In this document: piece after piece, positions 38,749-50,825 of the stretch
Position numbering within the stretch: the first letter of the stretch is position 1
Layout: every line of letters begins with the position of its first letter
DNA from: Pholis gunnellus
Lineage: Eukaryota > Chordata > Actinopteri > Perciformes > Pholidae
Reading direction: 5' to 3'
DNA: 64,000 bases
Assembly: GCA_910591455.2 (NCBI GenBank)
Contig: OU342809.1
Coordinates: forward strand, 27,669,056-27,733,055
Made by a program: the position numbers and the translations under genes
The notes under the pieces: model-generated
The model's database searches: none
What the model was told of the DNA's origin: nothing
What the model saw: the letters and a program-made list of their open reading frames with translations, nothing else

Positions 38749-38890
38749 AGGTGTGACGTAGAGATGATGCATACGGCTCTAGCAGCAACCTGTCAATCAC
38801 AAGGTAGCCCCGCCCTGAAGCATAAGCTTTATCATGAGCATAGAATATGCTTCATGGTCTATGTTACTCTAAATGAACCATCATTTAATA
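38749..38890 (+). repeat. X-family interspersed repeat, copy D, right part
   Basis: Resumes with gtgacgtagagatgatgc, cctgtcaatcacaaggtagc, then aaatgaaccatcatttaata. This is the segment that should follow the part at 37104-37287, supporting insertion of the LINE into one X element. Confidence 0.65.
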
Positions 38891-39639
38891 AATACAAATA
38901 TAAACATATATATACACAGCAATTATGTATATTCTGGTAACTGCAGTCTATTTGCGGTGAAAACATACAAAAATACACATTTAGAAAAAGGCTTGTAGAT
39001 TTTATTCAAATAAAGTTGAAGTATTTGCATTATAAAAACCCTAACGGTCTGCCAAACGTCATGGCGGTCCTAGTATTAAGAGAATACTCCACCAAGTCAG
39101 CACTGCAATTTTGTAATGTTATTGAGATACTGAACGTTTGCCTACAAAATTACTCTAAAGACTAATAATTTATCCGAATAGTTACTGATTAATTTTGTCC
39201 ACTTCCTGCTAATGTTTGATTACCAGTTGACAGACGGTCTATGTCACACCTGCCATCACATATGCCACCTTCACTCCCATTTGATTGGGTTTCTCCTACA
39301 TTGCAATAGTTTGCAATATTCGGGTTCTGTATTGAAGTTCTTATGACAAAAACAGTTAGAAAAATAAATTTACTTTGTAAGTAAATTGCAAGAAAAACAA
39401 ACAACCCTCAGTGTTAGCATAGCATTAGCTTTAGTTAATAGCAGGTCTGCAGTTAGTAACAAAATGGCACAGACATCATTATACTGTTGACTTAAAGTTG
39501 TGCAACATAGCAATAGAAACAACAGAACTGTGGTGCTTAGGATCACTCAGTTGTTGTTTAAATGTATTATAATGCCAGGTGAAGTTTGATGTTGTTATAT
39601 TATACCCATGGTGTACTTAGCAAACACAAATCCTTGTAC
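38891..39639. other. intronic stretch, nothing recognised
   Basis: No supported feature. Confidence 0.35.
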
Positions 39640-39881
39640 TTCTATCTTTGTGAGGACCCTCAATGGCAATGCACTCCCTAGGCCCTTAACCTAACCATCG
39701 CAACTAAATGTCTAACTTAAACCCTTAATCTTAGCATAAACGTAACCTTTTTCCAACCTGAACCTTAAAACCTTTAAACAGGCCTTTTGAAGAAGTGAGG
39801 ACCGGCCAAAATGTCGTCACTTTCCAAAAATGTCCTCAGTCTACTGGTTATGGTCCTCACTATGTTGCAAGTACAAGAACA

Positions 39882-39914
<33 letters not shown>
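39640..39914 (+). repeat. teleost 'tgaggaccggccaaaatgtc' repeat with CA end
   Basis: Begins ctatctttgtgaggaccctc, has ccttaacctaaccatcgcaa and other CCTAACC-like words, then gtgaggaccggccaaaatgt, tttccaaaaatgtcctcag, gtcctcactatgttgcaagt and ends in a CA tract (39884-39913). I recall this as a widespread teleost repeat, often joined to CA tracts; its class is unknown to me. Confidence 0.6.
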
Positions 39915-39915
<1 letters not shown>

Positions 39916-42289
39916 TATGCAAACAGAGTGGATGGGTATGATAATAACACGCTGAGGGTCGTGCCATCATCATGCACATCCTTTAGTGGCTCCGTGATGA
40001 TATCTTATTAAGGCCACACTGAGCTGATGTGTTGTGCAACACAGGGGAGAGCAGAGCTTGATAATACAGCCACTCACAACAGAGGCAGAGGCAGCAAATC
40101 ATACAAATCATAGTCCATTGTGTATAATAACAATAATACAATCAATTCATGTTAAAATCTCTCCATGGATCTATGTAAAAAGAAAAAAAACAGCTTATCA
40201 CCAGCATATCAGACCTATACGACAGTGACTGAGTAATAAGCCTAAAGGCCAGCATGTGCAAATGTTCACCGGCGCTTGTGTATGCACAAGGGGGCAGAAT
40301 TTAAAACTCAAGAATGTCAGGGAAATGAAGAGGAATGAGGATGTGGAAATGTGTTAAACCTCAAATAATTTAAAACAATTCAGACATGTCACCCAAAGCC
40401 TAAAGGGATTATTGTTGTCAATGTTGACTAAGCAGGATACAGACTACTACTACTCCGACAACTGCTAAACTAGTACTACTACTAATAAGAATAATAATAC
40501 AACATTTTCTACCTAAAAGACAGGAAAAAATAGCTTTTATTTAAAAAAACGCATTGTAGAAATCTATTTTTTGCACAAAATATAACTGCGACAACAGAAG
40601 TGTATTGCTGCCATGCACGTGAAAAGTTAGTTTTAACGAAATGTTTTTACATTTTTGTGATATACAAACTCATAATACACAATGTATTCTATTTCGTGAT
40701 AAGAAAAATAATTTGGGATTTGCATTTGACTGTCAGGAGTTTGCTGTAGTGGACATATTCTGTTGTTGGGTGCGGTTTGACATAACTCCAACTGTCTCAT
40801 ATTAAACTGAGTATGCATTGCTATTTGGATTATTGCTTAATTATTTGCATGCATACTTTCTGGTGATACTGAAGTGGGTTCATGACGATGAGTGTATGGA
40901 GCCCTGATTCATGTATCCATGTGGGGGATTGACAAATTGATTGAAAATTTTAAACTTTATTTTCTTCATTTACTGAATCAACCAACAACGCTATTCATTT
41001 CCAGCAAAATAACTGTTACGTTCCCCTTTTGGCGTCTAAGGGATGCGGGGAGTAATGATGTTAAATTCCCGGGGAAAGAGAATCATGAGCAACTGATGAG
41101 GGTTAAAAAAGGAATATTTATTGCAAAACGGTTAGCTGCTTACACAGCAATGTGACAATATACAAACAGCACACATGGCTTAAACACACACACACACAGC
41201 TTCACTACTGCGGTTTTGGCCCAAGGGGTCGTCCATGTGGCGCTCTTCTCCTTTTAACCACCGCCGATTTAGGATCGAACGCAGCCGTGTTCAATCACCT
41301 GGCAGCTGGCATCCAGGAACTAGGCGGCAACAGAGAGGAAACGTTCACTGAAGTTCACTGAAGACTCTTCACCACTTTTACTACGGTTACAATACCTTTT
41401 TAGCATTATGTCATTGAAGGCTACTTGAAGGCCTTAGTGTCTGGTGGTCAGCAAAAGCTACAAAGTCGCACTTTAAAGTATAAGAAAATAATTCAACATT
41501 GTCACCTGGGTTGTACCGAATTTGGCTTGAGACTTCAAAATTTGTATCCGAAAACCTTTTATGAACTGTTGGATTGAGTTTGGAGGATCTGATGAAAGAT
41601 GCTAATCAGTTGCTTATTAGTTAATGTAGGATCAAGTGTTTTTGGCAGTTGACTTCTGCTGAGGGAAGTCAAGTATATGACTTTCCAGTGATTCGGCAGC
41701 AGTTTTGGGAGCCAGATGAAGGCATCGTCATGCAGCTGTAAAACTTTATGATTGCTATATCATAAGCTCAATGCCTTTTTGTTAATCGGATCTTGAGACG
41801 GGACAGATGGCGGCCACAAGTGATGTGCAATTCGTGGTGCTATCAGCGGCTGCAATCCATTCTTTGTGAATTCGCTACAACCTCAGAGACAGAGAGAGAG
41901 AGAGAGGGACAGAGTTGGTTTTGGCATCGAGTGCTACCATTTTAACCTTCATGTGCTGTAGGATTCTAACACACACATTTACATACATGCACTCGGTGCT
42001 CACATGTACACACACCTGCACTTGTGCAAGTACACACTGCCTCTGTAAACAGCATAAACACACACACACAACCCGTGACCTTCTCATAGTCATGACTCAT
42101 TGCTCATTCAAAATAAAACACTCCACACACAAATTCCTCACGTGTGTGTGTGGAGTGTTTTAAATATAAGGCCGTCTTATTGTAGTCAGGTTGACCTTTT
42201 CCAAAGGACACCTTCTGCATGTAGAGAGGGCTGAGAGTGTGTGTGTGGGTGTGTGTGTGTGTGTGTTAGCTTCTATACACCCCCGCCCG
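39915..42289. other. intronic stretch with short simple repeats
   Basis: Short GA tract near 41889-41906 and short CA or GT tracts near 42058-42069 and 42237-42266. Nothing else supported. Confidence 0.35.
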
Positions 42290-42747
42290 ACCACTTCGCT
42301 CTGCTGCCTCGGGGCGATTGTTTGCCCTGTTGCTCAGAGGTCCCTGCGGCCGATCGACCCGGTTACGGCTTTTCTCTGTCCTGGCCCCACAGTGGTGGAA
42401 TGAACTCCTCACTGACATTAGGACAGCGGAGTCGCTGCCCATCTTTCGGTGCAGGCTGAAAACCCACCTCTTTAAGAAGTGCTACCCTGAGCCTTCCTCT
42501 CAGCACTTATTGTATTCATACTAGTTTGTTGCACTTATTGTATTCATACTAGTTTGTTGCACTTATTTTATTAGTTTGTATGTGTACTGTACGTTTGCTC
42601 TGGTTTATGCTCTTAGATGCTTGTTTAACAAAGGAGATGCACTTATGACTTCTGGTGACTAGTAGTTCTCTTGAATACCTATGTTGAATACACTTATTGT
42701 GAGTCGCTTTGGATAAAAGCGTCTGCTAAATGACTGTAATGTAATGC
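42290..42747 (+). mobile_element. 3' end of a LINE (RSg-1/L2-like tail)
   Basis: C-terminal reverse transcriptase words LFSVLAPQWWNELL, LPIFRCRLKTHLFKKCYP are open in one frame from 42318 to 42521. The 3' UTR ends gtgagtcgctttggataaaa, gcgtctgctaaatgactg and a TGTAA-type tail (gtaatgtaatg), a signature of common teleost CR1/L2-group LINEs. A 31-base segment (cacttattgtattcatacta and following) is tandemly duplicated at about 42506-42567. The LINE is extremely 5'-truncated. Confidence 0.8.
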
Positions 42748-45659
42748 AAATACACAGCCTACAGTATGCGTGCCACTTAGTGGCCACTTTGATCCAAAGG
42801 GCCTTCCAGTGTTATGAGTGTGTACATTTATAGCAGAGGACGGCAGAGGGAATTACAGTCCTTCTCCTGGCACAGTTAGAGCATCGCCCGCTCACGAGCT
42901 TTGCATTAAAGAGGGCTGCATGTAAAACCCTATTCACAGGTAATCATGATGTCTTAATAATGTTTTTCTATAATTTTTTAAATAATGTGTTTAATATTGT
43001 TTGTACTGGAAAGCTGATGAGCAAAGAAAGCCAAGTAACTGTACAAAGAAAAATACAAATAAATGTTCAACTTTTTTGGTTATTCATTAATCGTTAGTTT
43101 TTTTAATTGATTAAAAAATCATTAGAATTGTTACAAATGAGCTCAGTATAAAGAACTCTAAAAAGAGTGTAAGATTATTTTACTACTTTACCAAAATGAA
43201 TGAGTTAAAGTTTAAACCTTTTACTGTTGACAGTAGCCATTACAAATACAAAATAACTATTAACTCCAGTCCCATATCATATAATCCCCTACTGCATGCA
43301 CACGGAAGCAGGCAGACAAATGTATGGCATGACGATATATATATATATATTGCTGTGGTGGTGGAATAAAATGTATTGAATAAAATATATTTGGTGTCTA
43401 CATCTTTTGGGAATTATCTAGTGATAGATGTCGCTATAAAACGCATCATTCTCCTATTTTATTTTTATTTTCATATTATGTTGAAAACTTGAAAACTTTC
43501 TTCGGAGCGAGTGAGCTACTTACATCCGGCTATAAAAGATTTAAAACATTTTAACTTCGGAGGGCAGTGTCATCTGTTACCATTGTCTGTGTTCTCTACC
43601 GACCTCACCTAACACGATATCCGGTTTGCCGTCTGTCTGATCTCATGTGAATGCAGCATAAATCCTGTTTGTGCATTTGTGTGTGCGTGCGTGAGTCACA
43701 GAATGTTTATTCCCAGCGTAGGCGTCTTGAGTAACATGCATGTGATCTTGATTTATGAGCATGACAAGTCCAAACCTCTGGGACCAAACGACTCCAAACA
43801 CAAGTTGAAGATTCATTCTTCACAGCTGATATCTACACGTTTGCTCTCAGCCCTCCAGGAGAGAGACTCCTGTGTGTGTGTGTGTGTGTGTTCATTATTT
43901 GGAGTGTAATCCTGTTGTGAATATGGATGCTGGCGCCTAATTTAGGCGCTCAACATTTGCATGATAACTCACTCGGAATATGTAATCTCATCTTGAGCAG
44001 CTACAAACCCGTACAAATAATACTGACTCCTGTTACTGATGATGCAGTGGTAGTGTCAGAGCCTTTCTTGGGTAGAATAAGTCATGTGCAGTGTTAAAAC
44101 TAGCGCCAAAGAGCCCAAGGGCCCTCCAAGCCATGAAAGCGCCCCTACGTCCCATAGATGTGCCTGTGAGTCATTGTTTCATTGGTTTTGTAATTAGCGC
44201 CATGGGCTCCCTCATCTGGGCAGCTTGTAAGGAGTGTGATTCGTGTAGCTGCTGTGTTTCACTCTGGCCATTTTACGGAGAAGACACACAAAGCAAAAAA
44301 AAACTGCGAAGCGCCGCTGCACACTCCATCGTGGTGGTTAGGTCAATGCTCGCACATCGTGTAAATAAGCTACCTGCATTTCCACAATGTATGCGACATA
44401 CCAAGTAGCACTTCCCTTTTTATGTTTGCATCTGTAATCCTAGAGGCCAAAGAAAGAGAGAGGGGTGATCCGAAAAAGTACAATGATCGCGTCCAAAAGG
44501 GACCTCCGATCCTGTGGCTGCTGGTCAGATACTTTCCATCTCCGTGGGGAAAGGTTCCCCTGTGGGGTCGGGGAATGGAGAGTAAGGTGGATGTAAAAGT
44601 GACTCCGTCCTGGGGTGGGCTGTAGACCAGTCTGTGACTGGGAGAGATTGTGAAACACAACATTGTTCCATACAAATACAAAATGCCCCCTTTGCTCACC
44701 TGGCACAGTGTTTCATAGAGGTCATCAAAGAATGAAAAGAGTCACTCGGGTCAAATAATGAATTGTGGCAGCTGATAGCTCCATGAATTTTGCCTCAATT
44801 GCAACCTCTATCTGCCCAATCTCAAGGTCCGATTAAAAAAAAAAATGTGCTAATGATATTACCATCGACTGTATATAAGACTGTATATAAGAAGTGGACA
44901 TAATATTCAACTGCATGCTCCATTTGTCCATCGTACAAAACCCAGTTAGGCGAACCTTTGAAGAGCCGGTTGCAGTTAATAGTTAGCATTGACTCATTTC
45001 TGAGAAAAGGCTTCAGCTTAGTTATTAATAGCTATACACATGGCGTACAAATACTTGCATACAATACCTCAAAACCCTGCTCATAATGAGTATGTGAGTA
45101 TTATATGGAATTGGGACACAGGAGTGTATCAGATCTGTTGGACGGTGTCTCAGTCAGATGCCATAAAAGGAATTATTTTGGAGAGCTGCATCATTCCCTA
45201 GACACAGAGAGGACATTCATCCTCTTGTTCCTATGATGTACCAATGTTGTGAGACAATTTGTCACAGCGCGTGTGTGTGTGTTTATTATCTGCTCATCTC
45301 CTGTTCACCAAGTTTGAAGGTGACTCTGGAAAGAAACCACACGTCTCTCCTGATGTTCTCCCGCGAGTCTCTTTCTCATACTCACCATCAGTGTCACCTC
45401 CTTCTCCTCATTTGTCTTCCTCTCTCCTCTCCCTTTGTTTTTTTTGTCTCACTTGCTGTTATTCTATTTCTGTCCCTCCCTTGTCTTCCTCGGCTCAAGC
45501 TCCACTCTCTAACCTCTCAGCTGGAAAGGACAGTAATCAGTACCAACATGCTCTAATTGTGTGTCACAGATGAAAAGGAGAATATATAGCAAGTTCTGCT
45601 CTGCTGTTTAGTGCAGGTGGGAAGGGTCGGGGTTGGGTAACATAGGACTTTCACTTGTG
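42748..45659. other. intronic stretch with short simple repeats and an X-family scrap
   Basis: Short AT tract near 43335-43350, GT tract near 43871-43891, and a duplicated actgtatataaga word at 44870-44895, the X-family start without its body. Nothing else recognised. Confidence 0.4.
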
Positions 45660-46045
45660 AAACTAAAAGTTGATGTTGACTTCTTTTGTCATGTGACTCA
45701 CTGGTCAAGTGACTTGTTAGTCACTCGCTATTCATGTAAGTCGTTACACTCGCTGGTCATATGACTCGTTACGCGCTCAGTAGTCAAGTGACTCGTTCGT
45801 CACTTACTAGTCATTTCACTCAGGCACTCGCTAGTCATGTAAGTCACTTGTTAGACACACTTGTCAGAAACTCGCTTCTCATTTGACTAATTAGGCACAT
45901 ACTTGTCACGTGACTAGTGAGTGTCGAAAGACTTACATGACTCATTAGACCCTCGTTAGTCACGTGACACGTTAGTCACTGGCTAGTCACGTGACTGATT
46001 AGTGACTTACTATTCAGTTAAGTCATTAGTCACTTGACAAGTTTG
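45660..46045 (+). repeat. degenerate minisatellite built on gtcacttg/tagtcacgtgac words
   Basis: About 390 bases of roughly 30-base degenerate units with alternations of gtcatgtgactc, gttagtcac and tcgctagtcatgtaag. The palindrome gtcacgtgac occurs three times (near 45905, 45959, 45987). Unit length varies, so it is old or gene-conversion scrambled. Confidence 0.8.
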
Positions 46046-46718
46046 GGATAAAAATGTGTTGGTAAAGTACTTTTTCTTAATTTCTAGTAGGTTGACAAAA
46101 CCAGTAACTGTTGAGGATTTTAGAACGATAGAAATTGAAAGCTTACAGAAGCTTAAAGTGTCGGTGGTTGCTAACTTCTCTTCATGGTCCAGTTATCTAA
46201 AATCTGAATTTAATCATCTAATTGTCTCAAGCTATCATCAGTCAAGCTGTTATTTCACAAATGAATGATCCAATTACCCAGTGTTAACAAGTCATGATCA
46301 CAAGATAATGGGCCTTCAAAAGGTCTTACAAGCCACTACTTTAAAGGATTAGATTTAAGTAAACATTAACACAAGGGCATTTTAAGGACAGATTAAGGAA
46401 TGTAGGGTTTGTCATGTATCAGTGTGGTTTAAAAATGCAACATCATATTCCAGAAGAAAGACAAATTGAGCCCTTTCCAGAAAAAAACAAGTGATCTTCT
46501 ATGGTGGGAGTGTGGGATGTCTATAAAATTGAAGAACTGTGTTGAACGCATGTCTGACTTTGACACTGGAGACCACTGTTTTCATACCATAGAGGCAGCA
46601 GCTCAGAAAACATTCATACAGTATTAGTAGTTTTGGATGGCAGTGACAAACAACCTATTATGTTGCTTTGGTATAAGGACTTGTTGGACAAACTTAGGAT
46701 GTGAAATTACCTTACATC
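46046..46718. other. intronic stretch, nothing recognised
   Basis: No supported feature. Confidence 0.35.
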
Positions 46719-47620
46719 AGTGGCGGGCCGTGCATTTTATACCTGGGCCTTCTGTGCTGTCCTACTACAGTTGAAAAACCAGCTGAGGCTATGCTAAACT
46801 AGCTTAACGGGAAACCAACCGCGGCAAACCCCGCGATGACGGCATGCTTCGTCATTAACGGACAAGTCAGAATCATTGTAATTAACACAATGACAAGAAC
46901 AAACTCACAAGAACCATTCACATATATTTATATGACAACAAAGCAACAAATCAATCCAGCAACACTGTAGTGCTAACACGCGTATTCCACCGCACACTGA
47001 AGAACACAAGCCATTCAAATATTATTGATATCAGAGGGAACAATATTAACCATATCATAAAAACGACACCATAGAAAATCTAACGGTAGTAACGCTACTG
47101 CAGATGTAAAAAAAACAAAAGCAGTTCACTTACCAAAGCTGCTGTTCACTTAAAGACAAAGTCCATCCTCCTTTCTTTGTTAACAAAGAGTTTAACACCG
47201 CGGTTGTACAGAACATCGCTGTAGTTCAGTTCCAGCCAGAGGTCCTCCTGTGAACGTGTTCGTTGAGCTGTAAATCCACTCGGGTCTCAGCAAAAGTTTA
47301 ATTCTTAGCCATAAAATGTGCAACGCTTCTCCACCGCTCTCTGCCAGAAATACCGTTAGTATAAATGCTTTTCCATGCTAGCTGTGGGGTTCACCGACCC
47401 TCTGATACGATGTCCAGTTTTTCTGGTCTTGAGAAATCCGTTTCTCCTCCTTCAGCCATTGAGTGTTAAAAAAACACAGCTGGGTAAAAAAATAAGAATC
47501 TACACCAAGCAAACCGCTAAACATGTCTTAACTTCTCTTACATATGTTTCAACCTGAACTCTTACTAAATACTAAAATCTGCTAGCTAGCTATCTGTTTG
47601 ACAAAAGTCACGTATTTCTT
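46719..47620 (+). repeat. probable DNA-transposon-derived repeat, left end only
   Basis: Begins cagtggcgggccgtgcattt, which I recall as the terminus of a teleost non-autonomous element (hAT-like). The matching inverted end was not found in the next kilobase, so the right edge is arbitrary. Confidence 0.4.
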
Positions 47621-49030
47621 ATCGTCAACAAGTCCCAAAAAGACGTAGTCAAACAATTTGCAGAGTACGGGTGTAAGAATATATTAGAGATCGAAAATTA
47701 CAATTGCCATTAGTGCATCTCTGCAAAATATCACTTGATATACACGTGTGTTGCGTGTTTGTTTTTTGATACTGTATAGATTCACAAAAACACATTTTGA
47801 AATAATAGTTAACATGCAAAGTGGTAGATCCCACTAGTTTGATTGCATGAGAACATTTTTTTATGTGTATGGCGGTGAGTTCCACAAAAACGCAATATAT
47901 CAGCTTCCTTAAAGTATCGCAATACAAACCAATATATTGAATCGTAACGCTTATATCATGATAAGTATTGCATATCCTATTGTAGGGGCCTAATTTATAG
48001 TGTTGTGCAACATAATCACTGCCTGGATTTTGTTTATAGGTATTGTTTTTTGAGGGAATGAAGTATTTTTATTCATGCACTGCACAGGACTCTTTTACAA
48101 CAAAAGACTGTCGACAGTCTTTAATTGTCTTTTGTCTTTAACTCGGACACATCTTTATCTAGCCTTAACCAAATTCTGCGAATGCAATAAAACCATAAAA
48201 CGTGTCGTTGCCACCACAGGATCAAATATTTTGGCAGGAAACAAATATAAAACCTCATACAATCAGTATCAATGTTTTGATATATTTTACTTGCCAAATG
48301 CATTTATTATGAACATTTTCTCCATACACGTTTGTGGCAACAAACAAAATCTCATTTTGACGGTCCCCAAAGAAATAAGTTCTTCCAAAGAGTGATGATT
48401 GAATCAACATCACTTGTGACAGGAGGAGCTCTGCAGTGGTGCAACATTGGAGGATGTGGGGTCATTGCATATTTCGCTTCATAGAGGAACTGGAGTCTGT
48501 GTAATGTAATCAAACTCTTAAGTCAAGAGCGGAATATGATATCAGCAGCGTTTACTGACACTTCTAAAGTTTGACACACACACACGCACATATCCAGGAG
48601 ACTTTAATAATCGACATTAATAACGAGATAATTTGGATTCGAGCGGGTGTCCCGTCCTTTCACTCGCACCAGCCTGAGCACCTCTTCATAGTTGTCTCCA
48701 CGTTGCCATGGAGACAAACACCTGTGTTTCCACAGAGCGTTATCGCGTCCCAGAACGAATGAACCGTGACCGTTCAAACACTGCTCTGTGTGTGTGATTT
48801 CCTCTGAGTGTGTACAGGCATGTGCGTAATGTTGGTAAAAATCCTTGATTTCTTGTCCCTGTAAATCTTTTTATTACACGCTGCATTGGTGATGTCACTG
48901 TATGGGAACCGTCAAACTCATAATCTGAAATCCAAATGAAAATACCCAGAGATTCAACAATATCGAAGACTGTTTTCCTCACTCTTGTCGTTTAGAAGTG
49001 AAGTTTCTCACCTCTCTTTCTCTCCCTCAG
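47621..49030. other. intronic stretch upstream of the third exon
   Basis: A possible degraded element near 47667-47995 (gggtgtaagaatatatt start). The final 50 bases form the strong pyrimidine-rich acceptor of the exon at 49031. Confidence 0.35.
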
Positions 49031-49102
49031 AAACCTGTCCAAGAACCCCACGTTGACCACTTTGTCCTGGCAGATCTTTGAACATCTGCAGCTCTTCGAA
49101 CT
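49031..49102 (+). CDS. ntrk3: ntrk3 (TrkC) coding exon, second LRR
   Basis: Third visible ntrk3 exon, 72 bases, phase 2 to phase 2. Strong acceptor (cctctctttctctccctcag ending at 49030) and donor gtaagt from 49103. With the split Ile codon it reads INLSKNPTLTTLSWQ then IFEHLQLFEL, with the split Leu at the end completed by the next exon. LTTLSWQ and the spacing of leucines match the second Trk leucine-rich repeat; the same segment in TrkC proteins continues into the cysteine-rich LRR C-cap, whose exon is not in this window. NLS is a second potential N-glycosylation site. The 29.1-kb intron before it is the largest complete one here. Confidence 0.92.
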
Positions 49103-50136
49103 GTAAGTTGACCATTTTGCCCACACTTTCACCACCACCATAGTAAAAAGGACTCTATAATGCACTTTGTTTCCCTTCCATCAGGCTTTGGTCTGTCTAT
49201 GAAGAAGACATTAAAGTTTCTTAAAAAAAACAAAAAAAAAACACTGTGCATGTTTACTGGCTATGTTGACCTGTATGTGAGAGGTTCAGGAAACTTGTTT
49301 TTCAGTTTAAACTCATTGGGTGCAACAAACACTTGTAATTACCATTAGGCAAAGCAGAGAATGGAGGGGGTGTCAATAAAGAGCTATTGTTGCATGTAAT
49401 CAAGAGGCCTCATGTACACTAGCCCTTCTACTTATAAATATTTGAAGAGCAATTTAGGAGGTTCCGTTCTCGTCATGGCTGGATCTGAGTTGCGGTGCAC
49501 GTCATCTTGTCAGGCTTCAAGTGATGAGTTTGGTTTAAACCAATCAGAGTCCTGGGAGGAGCTACAACAATGGTGGCATCTGAAGAGGTTTGCATAGCTG
49601 CTGCAATAGCATCATTAATATCACAAATGGAGTATTTCTTCTTTGAAAGAAGAGAAAAGTACAATCAATGTTTTTACTCTTCTCACGACTGGCTTCGGCA
49701 AGAGTTTGATTGGCACGTTTCATCCAATCACCTGCCAAGAATATGTTGAACGCGCCGGCCTTTTTCCAAACAGCTTTCAATGATGGCTTCCCAGATGGTT
49801 TTATTGAAACCATCTGGCGGGTCCGATTAAGATCTGAATCACTATAGGTAGAATCTGTTCAAACACAGAGGTGGACATTTGTTTCCCAATTCTCCCAACA
49901 TTTTAATGTAAACATAACTGTCAGAGTTGATATTTCCATGGACAGATGATGAGACAAAGGGTGCCTGGGAACAGACACCCATACTGAAAGACTATAATCG
50001 GTGTCGCTTGAAGGAAAATACAAATTATAAAAGAAAACACCAAAGAAATCCTGAGATGCCGCTTCTGTTTTCTAAAGCTGTGCTGCTGTTCCGATTTAAA
50101 ACGAATCAATACATACAACTTCTGCACCCCCGACAA
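49103..50136. other. intronic stretch downstream of the third exon
   Basis: No supported feature except A-rich tracts near 49222-49240. Confidence 0.35.
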
Positions 50137-50825
50137 TGCTGTCAATCACAAAGTAGCCACACCCTAAAGCATACTTTGATTTTTGGTCTATTTGACTCTA
50201 AATGGACCATCATTTACTAAATGAACATCATCGTAACTGGTTATATATGGACCCAAATGCAACACACAAGATTCCAGGGATCGTTGGCTTTTATTACAAA
50301 CTTGCAGGTACAGCAGGCAGAGTTAATCAGAGTCAGGATCAGAAGACTGGTGGGTTTACCGGGAGTCAGGTGAGATGGGTAGAAAAGGGGCAGGCAGGGT
50401 CGGTAACAGGAGATCAATTCTGTGAGAGAGTGCTGGAGAGTCTGGCATAGAAAAGCAAAGCATAATCTAGCAATGTGTGTCTGGGAGGCAGGAGTCTATA
50501 TAGTGGCTTGATTAGTGATCAGAGACAGGTGAGTGAACAGATGAAGCGAGTTAGACTGATGAGGAGGGAGTGGCTGACAAGTAGAGTGAGGAAGGTGTGG
50601 AGCTGAACTGTGACAATCACGCTGTATTGAAGAAGACTTGAAACTAGAGATTGGGACCATAAACTCATGTTTACAATGTTTACTGAGGTAATAAATCAAG
50701 AGAGAAGTAGAGTCATTTTCTCATAGACTTCTATACAATCTGACTTATTTTGTGTTACTTTGTGACCAGAGGATGCAAGTTTACGGCACTTCGTTATTGC
50801 CCTCACTTTTTTAGAACTAGAGGCT
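50137..50825 (+). repeat. X-family interspersed repeat, copy F, split by a solo LTR
   Basis: Landmarks ctgtcaatcacaaagtagcc, atggaccatcatttactaaa and gaacatcat stop at 50231 and continue at 50621 with gctgtattgaagaagacttg through tgaccagaggatgcaagttt. The undisrupted order in copies A and C shows exactly where the insertion occurred. Confidence 0.75.
50232..50615 (-). mobile_element. solo LTR, 384 bp, with 5-bp target duplication
   Basis: Inserted within X copy F. On the minus strand it runs from tgtcacagttcag to accagttacg, i.e. TG..CA-type ends with one substitution, and has an AATAAA signal (minus strand, about 50292-50297) and a tatatag-box-like word. It is flanked by atcat (50227-50231) and atcac (50616-50620), a 5-bp duplication with one change. 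No internal retroviral-type coding sequence is present, so recombination between two LTRs has removed it. Gypsy-like by 5-bp duplication and style; family not named. Confidence 0.85.

Noticed and set aside
44430..44700. GC-richer open stretch on both strands suggesting a small gene
   Set aside because: No start context, splice sites or similarity recognised; could be a repeat fragment.
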